The notes under the pieces: generated by a model
The model's database searches: none
What the model was told of the DNA's origin: nothing
The model's input: only the letters and a program-made list of their open reading frames with translations
Assembly (NCBI GenBank): GCA_017395555.1
Contig: JAFPUE010000112.1
Location: forward strand, 1-38,738
DNA length: 38,738 nucleotides
DNA from: Ruminiclostridium sp.
GTDB lineage: Bacteria; Bacillota; Clostridia; Oscillospirales; Ruminococcaceae
Direction: 5' to 3'
Shown: positions 17,311 through 25,800 of the stretch, piece after piece
How positions within the stretch are numbered: position 1 is the first letter of the stretch
Layout of the letters: every line of letters starts with the position of its first letter
Position numbers and translations under genes: made by a program

Positions 17311-17457
17311 TTATGATCTTTTCCCGCAATCTCTGCGGCACTCCGTACAGCTCCCGCAGCAGGTCTTGCCGCGCTTTACAGCCCTTATCCGGAAGATTAT
17401 TGCCGCGGCAACGGCTGCGACGATCAGCACAATGAGTATTATATCAACAATATTCAT
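17311..17457 (-). CDS. FeoB-associated Cys-rich membrane protein
   Basis: A 48-residue gene, easily missed because of its size. Translating the minus strand from ATG at 17457 gives one hydrophobic helix (NIVDIILIVLIVAAVAAAII) followed by a basic stretch and a cysteine cluster CCGSCTEC-x3-C near the C-terminus. This matches the family of small Cys-rich membrane proteins encoded next to feoB in Firmicutes. They are thought to assist Fe(II) transport, but their mechanism is unproven. It begins 101 bp after the feoB stop on the same strand, has AAGGTG upstream of the ATG, and its stop codon directly abuts the bidirectional terminator. Confidence 0.9.
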   Translation of the reverse strand: MNIVDIILIVLIVAAVAAAIIFRIRAVKRGKTCCGSCTECRRDCGKRS

Positions 17458-17558
17458 AAATACAACACCTTTTCAAATACGTCCGCCGCCAAAACGGCAC
17501 CGAAAGGAACGCGGCGATAAAAAAGACAAAAGGGACACTCCAATTATTCATTATTAAT

Positions 17559-19952
17559 TCAAGCCCCGCCGAGAAGCGTACCTATGAAATGAACGATAAA
17601 CGCTGCGAGCCACGCGATCGCGCACTGCCACAGCACAACGAATATCGCGTATCTGTATCCGAGCTCGCGCTTGATCGAGGCTATTGCGGCAACACAGGGT
17701 GTGTAAAGAAGCGAGAACACGAGAAACGACGCCGCGGTGAGGGTGGTCATTACGGTCTCGATGCCGCCGGTATAAAGTATCTCAAGCGTCGAAACAACGC
17801 TCTCCTTCGCCATAAATCCGGTAACAAGCGCAACAAGCATCTGCCAGTCACCGAGCCCTATCGGAGCCATAACGGGCGAAAGTATGCCCGCAGCGGCGGC
17901 AAGTATGCTGCTTCCGGGATCATCCGTGAGCTTCATCGACAGATCGAAGCTCTGCAAGAACCATATCGCAAGCGAAGCTACGAGTATAACCGTGAACGCC
18001 CTCTGCAAAAAGTCCTTCGCCTTGTCCCACATCAGGTGCGCAACATTTTTCACTCCCGGCATACGGTAGTTCGGCAGCTCCATTACGAACGGCACCGCCT
18101 CGCCCTTGAACTTCGTTCCCTTGTACAGCAGCGCGGCGAGTATCGCAAGCACTACTCCGAGAACGTACAGTCCTATGTATATCAGCCAGCCGATATCCGG
18201 AAAAAGCGCGTCTATCACAAACGCGTATATCGGCATCTTCGCCGAACAGCTCATGAACGGTGTCAGAAGTATCGTCATCTTTCTGTCGCGCTCACTCGGC
18301 ATGGTGCGTGTCGCCATTACCGCCGGAACGGAGCAGCCGAAGCCTATCAGCATCGGGACAATGCTTCTGCCGGAAAGTCCGATCTTTCGCAGCAGCTTAT
18401 CCATGAAGAATGCCACACGCGCGATATATCCGCTGTCCTCAAGGATAGAGAGGAAGAAGAACATCGTCACGATAACGGGCATGAAGCTGAGCACGCTGCC
18501 AACGCCCTCGAACAGACCGCCCACGACAAGCCCGTGAATGACATCGTTCACGTGTGACCTTGTAAGAGCCTCGTCAACAAGCCCGGTCAGGCTTCCGACG
18601 CCGAGCTCGATAAGTTCCTGCAAAAACGCGCCGATAACGTTGAACGTAAGGAACGATATCAGCATCATTATTATCAGGAACAACGGTATCGCCGTGTATT
18701 TGCCGGTGAGTATGCGGTCTATCTTACGGCTCCGGATATGCTCGCGGCTCTCGCGCGGCTTTATCACCGAACGCTCGCAGAGGTTGAATATGAAGGAAAA
18801 GCGCATATCCGCGATCGCCGCGTTTATGTCGAGCCCGCTTTCCGCTTCCGTCTGCCTTACGATATGCCCGATAGTCTCCTGCTCGTTGGCATCCAGCCCA
18901 AGGCGCTCTGTTATAAGCGAGTCGCCCTCGGCAGCCTTGCTCGCGGAAAACCTCAGCGGCAGCCCCGCTTTCTCGGCATGGTCTTCGATAAGGTGCTCGA
19001 TACTGTGCATACAGCGGTGTACTGCGCCGTTCTTGTGCCGCTTGTCGCAGAGATCGCGCGGCTCCGGCTTTTCGCGGTAATACGCGATATGAACCGCGTG
19101 CTCGATAAGCTCCTCGATACCCTCGTTCTTAGCCGCGGATATCGGCACCACCGGCACGCCGAGCAGGCTTTCCATTTTGTTTACGTCAACGCCGCCGCCG
19201 TTCGCTGTCAGCTCGTCCATCATATTCAGCGCGACAACGACGGGTATATCCATTTCAAGGAGCTGGTAGGTAAGGTAAAGATTGCGCTCTATATTTGTCA
19301 CATCGACAATGTTGATTACCGCGTGGGGCTTCTCGTCGAGCACGAAATTACGGGAGACTATTTCCTCGCTGGTGTACGGCGACATCGAGTAAATACCGGG
19401 CAAGTCGGTGATAACGCAGTCCGGGTGACCGATTATCGTACCGTCCTTTCTGTCAACGGTAACGCCGGGGAAATTCCCGACGTGCTGATTTGAGCCGGTA
19501 AGCCGGTTGAACAGCGTGGTCTTGCCGCTGTTCTGGTTGCCGACGAGCGCCATTTTTATCACGGTTCCTTTAGGGAGCGGATCGCCGCTGCCCTTGGGGT
19601 GGAATCTTCCGCCCTCACCGAGACCGGGGTGTTCCGAAGCAAACATGGTCTTTGCCGTGCTGCCGGAAGTTTTTTTCTTTTCGGGAACAGGCTCTCCGGG
19701 CTTTCTCACCTGTGCCTGTATTTTTTCGGACAGCGGCGAGACCTCGATCTGTGCCGCGTCGTCAAGGCGCAGCGTCAGCTCGTAGCCATGCAGCCGCAGC
19801 TCCATCGGGTCTCCCATAGGCGCGAACTGCATGAGCGTGATCTCAGCTCCGGGTATCACGCCCATATCGAGAAAGTGCTGGCGCAGAGCACCGCTTCCCC
19901 CGACTTTTTCAATCCTGACCGTCTGACCGATATCGGTATCTCTCAAAGTCAT
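17559..19952 (-). CDS. feoB: FeoA-FeoB fusion, ferrous iron transporter
   Basis: Imports Fe(II) across the cytoplasmic membrane. This 797-residue protein joins an N-terminal FeoA (SH3-like) domain (about 1-75) to a complete FeoB through a linker. The G domain has G1 GNQNSGKT at 138-145, the GFPGVTVDRKDG switch, G3 DLPGIYSMSP and G4 NMMDE. A helical spacer domain follows, then the polytopic core with two Gate-type regions (IVPMLIGFGCSVPAVMATR and the later CVAAIASIKREL). FeoA and FeoB are usually separate proteins, although such fusions are known. AAAAGGAG lies 10 nt before the ATG. It starts 33 bp after the HD-GYP gene ends, so the two probably share a transcript. Confidence 0.97.
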   Translation of the reverse strand: MTLRDTDIGQTVRIEKVGGSGALRQHFLDMGVIPGAEITLMQFAPMGDPMELRLHGYELTLRLDDAAQIEVSPLSEKIQAQVRKPGEPVPEKKKTSGSTAKTMFASEHPGLGEGGRFHPKGSGDPLPKGTVIKMALVGNQNSGKTTLFNRLTGSNQHVGNFPGVTVDRKDGTIIGHPDCVITDLPGIYSMSPYTSEEIVSRNFVLDEKPHAVINIVDVTNIERNLYLTYQLLEMDIPVVVALNMMDELTANGGGVDVNKMESLLGVPVVPISAAKNEGIEELIEHAVHIAYYREKPEPRDLCDKRHKNGAVHRCMHSIEHLIEDHAEKAGLPLRFSASKAAEGDSLITERLGLDANEQETIGHIVRQTEAESGLDINAAIADMRFSFIFNLCERSVIKPRESREHIRSRKIDRILTGKYTAIPLFLIIMMLISFLTFNVIGAFLQELIELGVGSLTGLVDEALTRSHVNDVIHGLVVGGLFEGVGSVLSFMPVIVTMFFFLSILEDSGYIARVAFFMDKLLRKIGLSGRSIVPMLIGFGCSVPAVMATRTMPSERDRKMTILLTPFMSCSAKMPIYAFVIDALFPDIGWLIYIGLYVLGVVLAILAALLYKGTKFKGEAVPFVMELPNYRMPGVKNVAHLMWDKAKDFLQRAFTVILVASLAIWFLQSFDLSMKLTDDPGSSILAAAAGILSPVMAPIGLGDWQMLVALVTGFMAKESVVSTLEILYTGGIETVMTTLTAASFLVFSLLYTPCVAAIASIKRELGYRYAIFVVLWQCAIAWLAAFIVHFIGTLLGGA

Positions 19953-19985
19953 AAATGGCTGTCTCCTTTTGTTCCGGGTGGTATA

Positions 19986-20627
19986 TTATTCGTGCAGCGA
20001 ATACTTCACATCTATATCCATTATTTCTATCATTGCCTGCACGACTTTAGGGTCAAACTGCGTGCCGCTGTTTTTGAGCATCTCGGCGCGGATAACGTCC
20101 TGCGGGAGGTACTGCCGGTAACTGCGGTTTGATGCCATAGCGTCATAGCTGTCCGCGACGGCGATTATCCGAACGAAGAACGGTATATCCTCACCGGCGA
20201 TCCCGTCGGGGTAGCCCTCGCCGTTGTAGTATTCGTGGTGCCAGCGGGCAGCCATAGCGAGCTCCGGCATTGTGCTTATCTCCGAGAGTATATCGTACCC
20301 GACAATGGGGTGGTTTTTCATAATCAGATATTCCTCATCTGTAAGTCCGGAGGTCTTGCTTATAAGGTCATGCGGAACACCGATCTTTCCTATGTCATGA
20401 AGCAGTCCCATATAGTATATATCATCCTGCTCATCGTCGGAAAAGCCGAGCTTTCGAGCTATCATTCTCGAATATATTGCCACGCGCTCGGAATGACCGT
20501 TGGTATATTTATCCTTTGCGTCTATCGTCCTCGCGAGTGCTTCAAGGACCTGCGTAATAAGGAGCTTGTCGCGTTTATCCGAAGATACTTCTTCTGCGGC
20601 TTCTGTATGTTTTTTTATCTTGTCCAT
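19986..20627 (-). CDS. HD-GYP domain phosphodiesterase
   Basis: Likely hydrolyses cyclic di-GMP, opposing the GGDEF protein at 437-2353; cytoplasmic. The 213-residue protein is almost only the HD-GYP domain. Metal ligands are present: H45 in NGHSERVA, HD at 77-78 in LLHDIGKIG, H106 in KNHPIVG, and H130-H131. The diagnostic GYP triplet is at 138-140 in HHEYYNGEGYPDG. There is no receiver or sensor domain, so any control is external. The ATG at 20627 is preceded by GGAG at proper spacing; the longer frame would start inside the promoter. HD-GYP enzymes studied so far use non-haem iron centres. That is interesting because the next gene, 33 bp on, is the Fe(II) transporter. Confidence 0.93.
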   Translation of the reverse strand: MDKIKKHTEAAEEVSSDKRDKLLITQVLEALARTIDAKDKYTNGHSERVAIYSRMIARKLGFSDDEQDDIYYMGLLHDIGKIGVPHDLISKTSGLTDEEYLIMKNHPIVGYDILSEISTMPELAMAARWHHEYYNGEGYPDGIAGEDIPFFVRIIAVADSYDAMASNRSYRQYLPQDVIRAEMLKNSGTQFDPKVVQAMIEIMDIDVKYSLHE

Positions 20628-20667
20628 AATATTTCTCCGTTCTGTCTGCCGATAGAATACCAAGATA

Positions 20668-20696
20668 ATTATACCACAAACCGTATGATAATTCAA
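20668..20696 (-). promoter_or_regulatory. Promoter of the HD-GYP/feo operon
   Basis: Minus-strand TTGAAT (20691-20696), a 17-bp spacer and TATAAT (20668-20673), with a TGG extended -10. I saw no clear Fur-type inverted repeat over it. Confidence 0.85.
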
Positions 20697-20737
20697 TACA
20701 AAATCGCATTTTCTTTTGACCGTCCCGGCACATTTGA

Positions 20738-21086
20738 AACAGCATTTACTTTTTCGGACAACAAAGCTCCGAATCCGCCGCGAATCGGCGGAGCAGAGAC
20801 TTCTCCGTGCAGTCCTCCCGCCCGACTACTCTGAGGGCACCAGTCCAAGCTATCCGATAGAAGAGAGCCTCCGGTGACTCGAAGAGAGGCGGGCGGGAGG
20901 CGGCTTGACGGCTGCTTTTATTCGCGCTTCGTGCGCGCTTTTGGCAGCCGTCTCAATGCGTCCTGCATTGACCTTTGGTTACTTTCTGCCGCTGGAGGCA
21001 GAAAGTGACTCGCACCGCAGGTAGAGAATGACAAAAGGAAAGCATAACTATTCGCGGGCGAAACGAAACAAAAAGTAAATGCTTTT
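20738..21086 (+). repeat. Hairpin-rich intergenic repeat, copy B
   Basis: This 349-bp copy has the same orientation as copy A. Its terminal inverted repeats (AACAGCATTTACTTTTT and AAAAAGTAAATGCTTTT) match at 16 of 17 positions. The interior has all the hairpins of copy A. The 13-bp hairpin at 20978-21009 has changed from CCGTC/GACGG to CTGCC/GGCAG at its base-paired tip while staying paired, apart from one G-T wobble. It lies between the divergent HD-GYP and CBS promoters, the same context as copy A. Confidence 0.9.
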
Positions 21087-21111
21087 GTCTCGTAAAAATC
21101 TAGAAAAAAGG

Positions 21112-21140
21112 TTGAAAAAATCCGCACTTTATGATATAAT
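21112..21140 (+). promoter_or_regulatory. Promoter of the CBS-moxR-DUF58-transglutaminase operon
   Basis: TTGAAA (21112-21117), a 17-bp spacer and TATAAT (21135-21140), with a TGA extended -10. The -35 lies 42 bp from the AAAAAG terminal motif of repeat copy B. Confidence 0.9.
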
Positions 21141-21172
21141 AATATGATAAAAACATTTCACGGAGGTACGGA

Positions 21173-21592
21173 ATGAACCTGTTGTATCTGCTTCGTCCAA
21201 AGGACGAGATAACATACATAAGCTCCGCCGCCACAGTACGGCAGGGACTCGAAAAGCTGCGCGTCCACGGCTATACCGCCATACCCGCGGTAAACAAGGC
21301 GGGAGAATACGCCGGTACCGTGAGTGAGGGCGATTTCCTGTGGGCTATCTACGAGAAGGGCTCTCCGGAAGCGCTCGAAAAAATGCCGATCTCGGAGATA
21401 ATCCGCTCGAAGCGCGACAAAGCCGTGACCGTGAGCGCGGATATGGACGAGCTGCTGTACCTGATAATGGAGCAGAACTTCGTCCCTGTGACCGACGATC
21501 GCGGGAAATTCATAGGGATAGTGACCCGCCGCGACATTATAAAATATTTCTACGACAAAGAACAGAAGGAAAGGAACAGCTCCGATGAATGA
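21173..21592 (+). CDS. CBS-pair protein, possible c-di-AMP receptor (DarB/CbpB-like)
   Basis: A 139-residue protein made of two CBS motifs and nothing else. Characteristic stretches are LRVHGYTAIPAVNKAGEYAG in the first and NFVPVTDDRGKFIGIVTRRD in the second, each with the usual adenosine-ligand (T/S)xxD-like ending. Length and layout resemble the stand-alone CBS proteins of Firmicutes that bind cyclic di-AMP (B. subtilis DarB, formerly YkuL). That assignment is inference and other adenine nucleotides are possible. GGAGG precedes the ATG. Its last 8 bp overlap the moxR gene, so the two are translationally coupled. Confidence 0.85.
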   Translation: MNLLYLLRPKDEITYISSAATVRQGLEKLRVHGYTAIPAVNKAGEYAGTVSEGDFLWAIYEKGSPEALEKMPISEIIRSKRDKAVTVSADMDELLYLIMEQNFVPVTDDRGKFIGIVTRRDIIKYFYDKEQKERNSSDE

Positions 21593-22508
21593 AAAAATAA
21601 AGCTGCTTACGGACAACATAGAGCGCTCGATCATAGGAAAGCGCGACGTTATACTGAAACTCACAGCCGCGCTTCTCTCGGGCGGTCATGTGCTTATCGA
21701 GGACGTTCCCGGCGTGGGAAAGACAAGGCTGGTCACAGCTCTCTCCGAAAGCGTCAGCGGCTCGTGCAGCCGGATACAGTTCACACCCGATCTTATGCCG
21801 TCGGATATTACGGGATTTACGATGATAAACCCAAGGACCGGCGAATCGGAATTCCGCCCCGGTGCGGCTATGTGCAACTTCCTGCTCGCGGACGAGATAA
21901 ACCGTGCTTCGCCGAAGGCACAGTCCGCGCTGCTCGAAATAATGGAGGAGCTCCAGATAAGCGCGGACGGCGTTACGCATAAGCTGCCGGTGCCGTTCAT
22001 GGCGCTCGCGACGCAGAACCCCGTCGAGACATACGGTACCTACCACCTGCCGGAAGCGCAGATGGACAGATTTATGATGAAGATATCCATAGGCTACCCC
22101 GATACAAGCGAGGAAATACAGCTGCTCGGCGGCAATTTCGGCAAAGCCGTGAAGCTCGATCCGGTAATGACACTTGACGATATCATGGAGCTTCGCAGAC
22201 AGGCGGAAGCTGTGCGCGTGAACGACAGCGTAAAGCGCTACATAGTCGGAATTGTCACCGCGACAAGAGAGAGCGAATATACCCTGCTCGGAGCAAGCCC
22301 GCGCGGAAGCCTCGCGCTGTACTCCGCCGCAAAATCCCTCGCGCTGATAAACGGCAGAGACTACGCTGTGCCGGAGGACGTCCGCGATATCGCCTGCGAG
22401 GTGCTCGCGCACAGACTTATGCTCTCGCCGAAGGGCAAATCCACGTTCGGCATACCCGTTGCCGCGATGAGATTTATTCTTGAAAAAACTCCCGTTCCCA
22501 CGGAATAA
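21585..22508 (+). CDS. MoxR-family AAA+ ATPase
   Basis: Cytoplasmic AAA+ chaperone-like ATPase of 307 residues. Walker A is PGVGKT at 42-47 and Walker B is LLADE with acidic residues at 103-104, followed by INRASPKAQSALLEIMEE, the MoxR signature. A sensor 1 Asn (ATQNP) and the C-terminal lid domain are present. MoxR proteins usually act with neighbouring DUF58 and transglutaminase proteins in assembling or maturing envelope complexes, and exactly these follow. It overlaps the CBS gene by 8 bp and is separated from the DUF58 gene by 5 bp. Confidence 0.96.
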   Translation: MNEKIKLLTDNIERSIIGKRDVILKLTAALLSGGHVLIEDVPGVGKTRLVTALSESVSGSCSRIQFTPDLMPSDITGFTMINPRTGESEFRPGAAMCNFLLADEINRASPKAQSALLEIMEELQISADGVTHKLPVPFMALATQNPVETYGTYHLPEAQMDRFMMKISIGYPDTSEEIQLLGGNFGKAVKLDPVMTLDDIMELRRQAEAVRVNDSVKRYIVGIVTATRESEYTLLGASPRGSLALYSAAKSLALINGRDYAVPEDVRDIACEVLAHRLMLSPKGKSTFGIPVAAMRFILEKTPVPTE

Positions 22509-22513
22509 GAAAA

Positions 22514-23659
22514 ATGGTAAATATAAGATCGATAATAACATATCTGCTGCTTATAGCGCTTGCCGTCCTGTACACGCTTTATCTTGAAGCACCGGGCGGC
22601 AGCTATCTTATAATAGCGCTCGTGTCGGCAGCCGTGCTCTCGCTGCTGCTTTGCGCGTACACGAAAAAGAAGCTGACCGCGCGGATACAGATAAGCGCAG
22701 ACATACTCAACCGCGCGGAGACCGCGTCCGTTAAGCTGGTGCTTGAAAACTCCGGCGTGCTGCCGTCGTCCTTCGTGTCCGCGGAGCTCTTTTCGAGCTA
22801 TCACTTCTCCACCGGCTCGCCGCAGAGAATACGCGCGGCGGTGTTCGGGCGCGCAAGCATGGAATTTGCCGCCGACTACAAAGCCGAGTTCTTCGGCAAG
22901 GGCAGGATCGGCATAAGCAGCATCGTGCTCACGGATTTTCTCGGACTATGCAGCTTCCGCGTGAATCTGCCAAAAGCGTTCGCGGAGATAAAGATATATC
23001 CGGACATACCCGCCGTTGACAGGCGCGAGGGACTTGCCCGCAGCCTTACCGACGCGGCTGCGTTCGATGACAGCGAGGAGACCACGCAGTCGCTTTTCGC
23101 GATAAACGGCACACCGGGCTACGAGCACAGAAAATATGAGCCGGGCGACAGCCTGAAGCTGATAAACTGGAAGCTGTCCGCAAAGCGCGGCGAGCTCTAC
23201 GTCCGCCGTCTCGAAGGCTCCTCCGGCTCGGAGCAGACCTTCGTGCTCGACAAGGCCGGCTCAAAGTCGCGTGACAGGCTTACCGCAAAGCGCGAGGAGC
23301 AGCTTACCGTCGAGGGTATGCTGTCACTTCTGATGCAGTTTGCTAAGACCGAGCTGCCGTCCTCACTGAAAATACGCTTCGGAACCGACTGGGAGACGAT
23401 CCCCGTCGTTACGCCGTCCGATGTTTCGGACATACGTTACCGCCTGACCGACTATGAGTTTTCGGAGGACGAGGTAGGCCGCCTTCCCGCTTCCGAAAGC
23501 GGTCATACGGTAATATTCTCGGCTCGCTGCGACGGTCACATTGCCTCGCTCGTTTCGGGATATGAAGGCAGATGTGCGGCTTCCCCGAAATGCGAGGTAC
23601 CGGCGGAAAATATATGGAAGATCACGCGGGACGAAAACGATATCCGCTTTATCAGGTGA
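22514..23659 (+). CDS. DUF58 domain protein
   Basis: A 381-residue protein with two N-terminal transmembrane helices (about 5-25 and 30-50), an extracytoplasmic-type beta region and the DUF58 domain. Its signature is clear: YEPGDSLKLINWKLSAKR followed by GELYVRRLEG. DUF58 resembles a von Willebrand A fold and is nearly always found beside MoxR. The exact function is unknown; it is thought to take part in envelope protein complexes. Five bases separate it from moxR and 11 from the transglutaminase gene, so the operon is tight. Gene identity is firm, role uncertain. Confidence 0.94.
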   Translation: MVNIRSIITYLLLIALAVLYTLYLEAPGGSYLIIALVSAAVLSLLLCAYTKKKLTARIQISADILNRAETASVKLVLENSGVLPSSFVSAELFSSYHFSTGSPQRIRAAVFGRASMEFAADYKAEFFGKGRIGISSIVLTDFLGLCSFRVNLPKAFAEIKIYPDIPAVDRREGLARSLTDAAAFDDSEETTQSLFAINGTPGYEHRKYEPGDSLKLINWKLSAKRGELYVRRLEGSSGSEQTFVLDKAGSKSRDRLTAKREEQLTVEGMLSLLMQFAKTELPSSLKIRFGTDWETIPVVTPSDVSDIRYRLTDYEFSEDEVGRLPASESGHTVIFSARCDGHIASLVSGYEGRCAASPKCEVPAENIWKITRDENDIRFIR

Positions 23660-23670
23660 TTTGATATAAA

Positions 23671-25800
23671 ATGAACACAACGAAAAAAATTTCGCTGCCG
23701 CCCTTCTGGGCGGAAAATACCGTACCCATACTGCTCAGCACGGCGGTAATGAGCGCGGCGTCATACATATACTCGGCAGGCTCCGCTCTCGCGGTGTTTC
23801 TCTTTACACTGACATCGCTCGGCTTCTCTCTGCTGCTTTTCGCGCTGTATGAAATGCTGCGCAAGGTGGGTAAAACGTGGCTGACAACGATAATCGTCGT
23901 TTTGCTGCTGATAGTCTCGGATTTTCTCGCGCTGCGCTTCGTCGATTTCAGGAGCATCACCGAGCTTTCTATGTGGGTGCTTGAACCGTCACGCTTCTCG
24001 CAGGTGCATTACGGCAGCGTCTTTGCTATGATAATGCTGATCGGCTTCATACTGATATCCTGCCTGTACTATTTTACGCGGGTGAGATACCGGAAGCTGT
24101 TTCTTTTCCTGATATGCCTGTGTCCGTTCTGCCTGTTCGCAAAGACATTCACGACAATACCCGTCATCTATCCGATAGTTATGATGACGCTGTTCTTCTT
24201 CATAATGACGGGCAATGCCGGAAAAACCACCGGCAGCAATGTACATACGCTCAAGGACACCAACCGCGGAACGGCGATGTCTTCGCTCGCGTTCGTGCTC
24301 GCCGTAACGATACTCGCGTCATTCCTGCCGAAGCTGGATTACGCCCCGTTCAGAGAACAGTTCGACGAGTTCGTTACCGGTGTTACGATAAACGCCGCCG
24401 AGACCGCGAATTTCGACGATTTCAGCGATACATCATCCGATTCCTCGTCCACCGACGATACCGTTGTATTCTATTTCTACGGAGCAAACCCGGAGCTCGT
24501 CAAGCGCCAGTGCTTCAATATATACGATCTTGCTGAGAACTCATGGGGATATTACGGCAACTCGAACGACGGAAACTCAAACTGGAAAAAGTTCATTGAG
24601 TTTGAAGACCCTGCGGCACTTTACGAGGAAGCGGGATATACCGGCATGGAGCCGTTCTCGCTGAACTGCTGGGTAAGGCCGGTATCCGGACAGGTCAGAG
24701 CGATCTATACACCGGAGAATATAAAGAATATAACGCTGAACGCATCGGATGCGAAGATATACAGAACGGAAAACGACGAGTATTTCCTTGAAAAGAAGGA
24801 TGCCGGATCGTCAAACTCGTATCAGCTCTCGTGGACGGTATTCGCCTATGACAACGAGTTTTCAAAGATGTTCACGGACGAGTACGCCAAGGAGCTTGCC
24901 GAGACCGGTACTGCCGCACAGTCATATGTAAGGGCAAAGGAGCAGGCGGTGCAGTACAACGATACCCTGCTCTCCGAAAAGCTGCGCAATTCGTGCTTTT
25001 CCACTCCCGATGCGAGACTGCGCGTAAAGTCACTTGCGGAGGAGATAACCGCGGGTGCGGAAACAACATACGACAAGGCGGCGGCGATAGTTGACTTCTT
25101 CCGCAAAGGAGATTACTTCTATGACACCGCGTTCACGACAAACGACACCTCGCCGGACAACTTCATTTTCAACACAAAGCGCGGTACCTGCACATCATAC
25201 GCGACGGCAATGACCCTGATGTGCCGTGAGCTCGGAATGACGGCGCGGTACTGCGAGGGCTTCCTGATACAGCGCAGCGAGACGAACACCGGCTATTGGT
25301 ACGTCACGACGGAAGATGCCCACGCTTTCACGCAGGTATGGATCGACGGCTACGGCTGGACGAGCTTTGACCCGACAAGCAATACCACAGACAACGGATA
25401 TTTCGACATGACCTTCATATATGTCGGAGCCGCAGCCGCTCTGATAGCGCTGTTCGGTGTGCTGTTCACCGTAATGCGCCCGAGGATAAAGGAAGCGCGG
25501 TATATTCACAGGATAAAGACCCTGAGAGGAGCCGCACAGAAATCCGCAATATACATCAAGATAAACGACATGATAAACCGCTATGCCGGAAACAGCGAGA
25601 ATACCATGACCCCGACGGATACCGCGGAGAAATGCGCGGAGCTGTTCGGGACGGATATAACGGACTTTATCGGGAAATATGAAAGCTCCGTTTACGGCGG
25701 AAAGGGCGACGAAAGCGAGAACTGCCCGGACGTTTACCTGAAATTCGCCGCCGCGTATAAGGCGAAGCTGAAAGAGGAAAGGAAACGCGGAAAGAAATGA
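23671..25800 (+). CDS. Membrane transglutaminase-like protein (TgpA-type)
   Basis: A 709-residue membrane enzyme. Five to six N-terminal helices (about residues 10-220) precede a long extracellular region. The transglutaminase-like core carries an intact Cys-His-Asp triad: C507 in GTCTSYATAM, H551 in EDAHAFTQVW and D567 in SFDPTSN. A final helix near 580-600 leads to a cytoplasmic tail. Substrates may be surface proteins or peptides (cross-linking or proteolysis), but none is known. The layout MoxR-DUF58-transglutaminase is conserved across bacteria. The gene's last four bases overlap the start of the biotin ligase gene (ATGA), extending the operon into biotin functions. Confidence 0.94.
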   Translation: MNTTKKISLPPFWAENTVPILLSTAVMSAASYIYSAGSALAVFLFTLTSLGFSLLLFALYEMLRKVGKTWLTTIIVVLLLIVSDFLALRFVDFRSITELSMWVLEPSRFSQVHYGSVFAMIMLIGFILISCLYYFTRVRYRKLFLFLICLCPFCLFAKTFTTIPVIYPIVMMTLFFFIMTGNAGKTTGSNVHTLKDTNRGTAMSSLAFVLAVTILASFLPKLDYAPFREQFDEFVTGVTINAAETANFDDFSDTSSDSSSTDDTVVFYFYGANPELVKRQCFNIYDLAENSWGYYGNSNDGNSNWKKFIEFEDPAALYEEAGYTGMEPFSLNCWVRPVSGQVRAIYTPENIKNITLNASDAKIYRTENDEYFLEKKDAGSSNSYQLSWTVFAYDNEFSKMFTDEYAKELAETGTAAQSYVRAKEQAVQYNDTLLSEKLRNSCFSTPDARLRVKSLAEEITAGAETTYDKAAAIVDFFRKGDYFYDTAFTTNDTSPDNFIFNTKRGTCTSYATAMTLMCRELGMTARYCEGFLIQRSETNTGYWYVTTEDAHAFTQVWIDGYGWTSFDPTSNTTDNGYFDMTFIYVGAAAALIALFGVLFTVMRPRIKEARYIHRIKTLRGAAQKSAIYIKINDMINRYAGNSENTMTPTDTAEKCAELFGTDITDFIGKYESSVYGGKGDESENCPDVYLKFAAAYKAKLKEERKRGKK

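Noticed and set aside
17366-17557. A 63-codon plus-strand frame in the feo region
   Set aside because: It lies antisense to the Feo-associated small gene, downstream of a terminator, and has a composition typical of a shadow frame.
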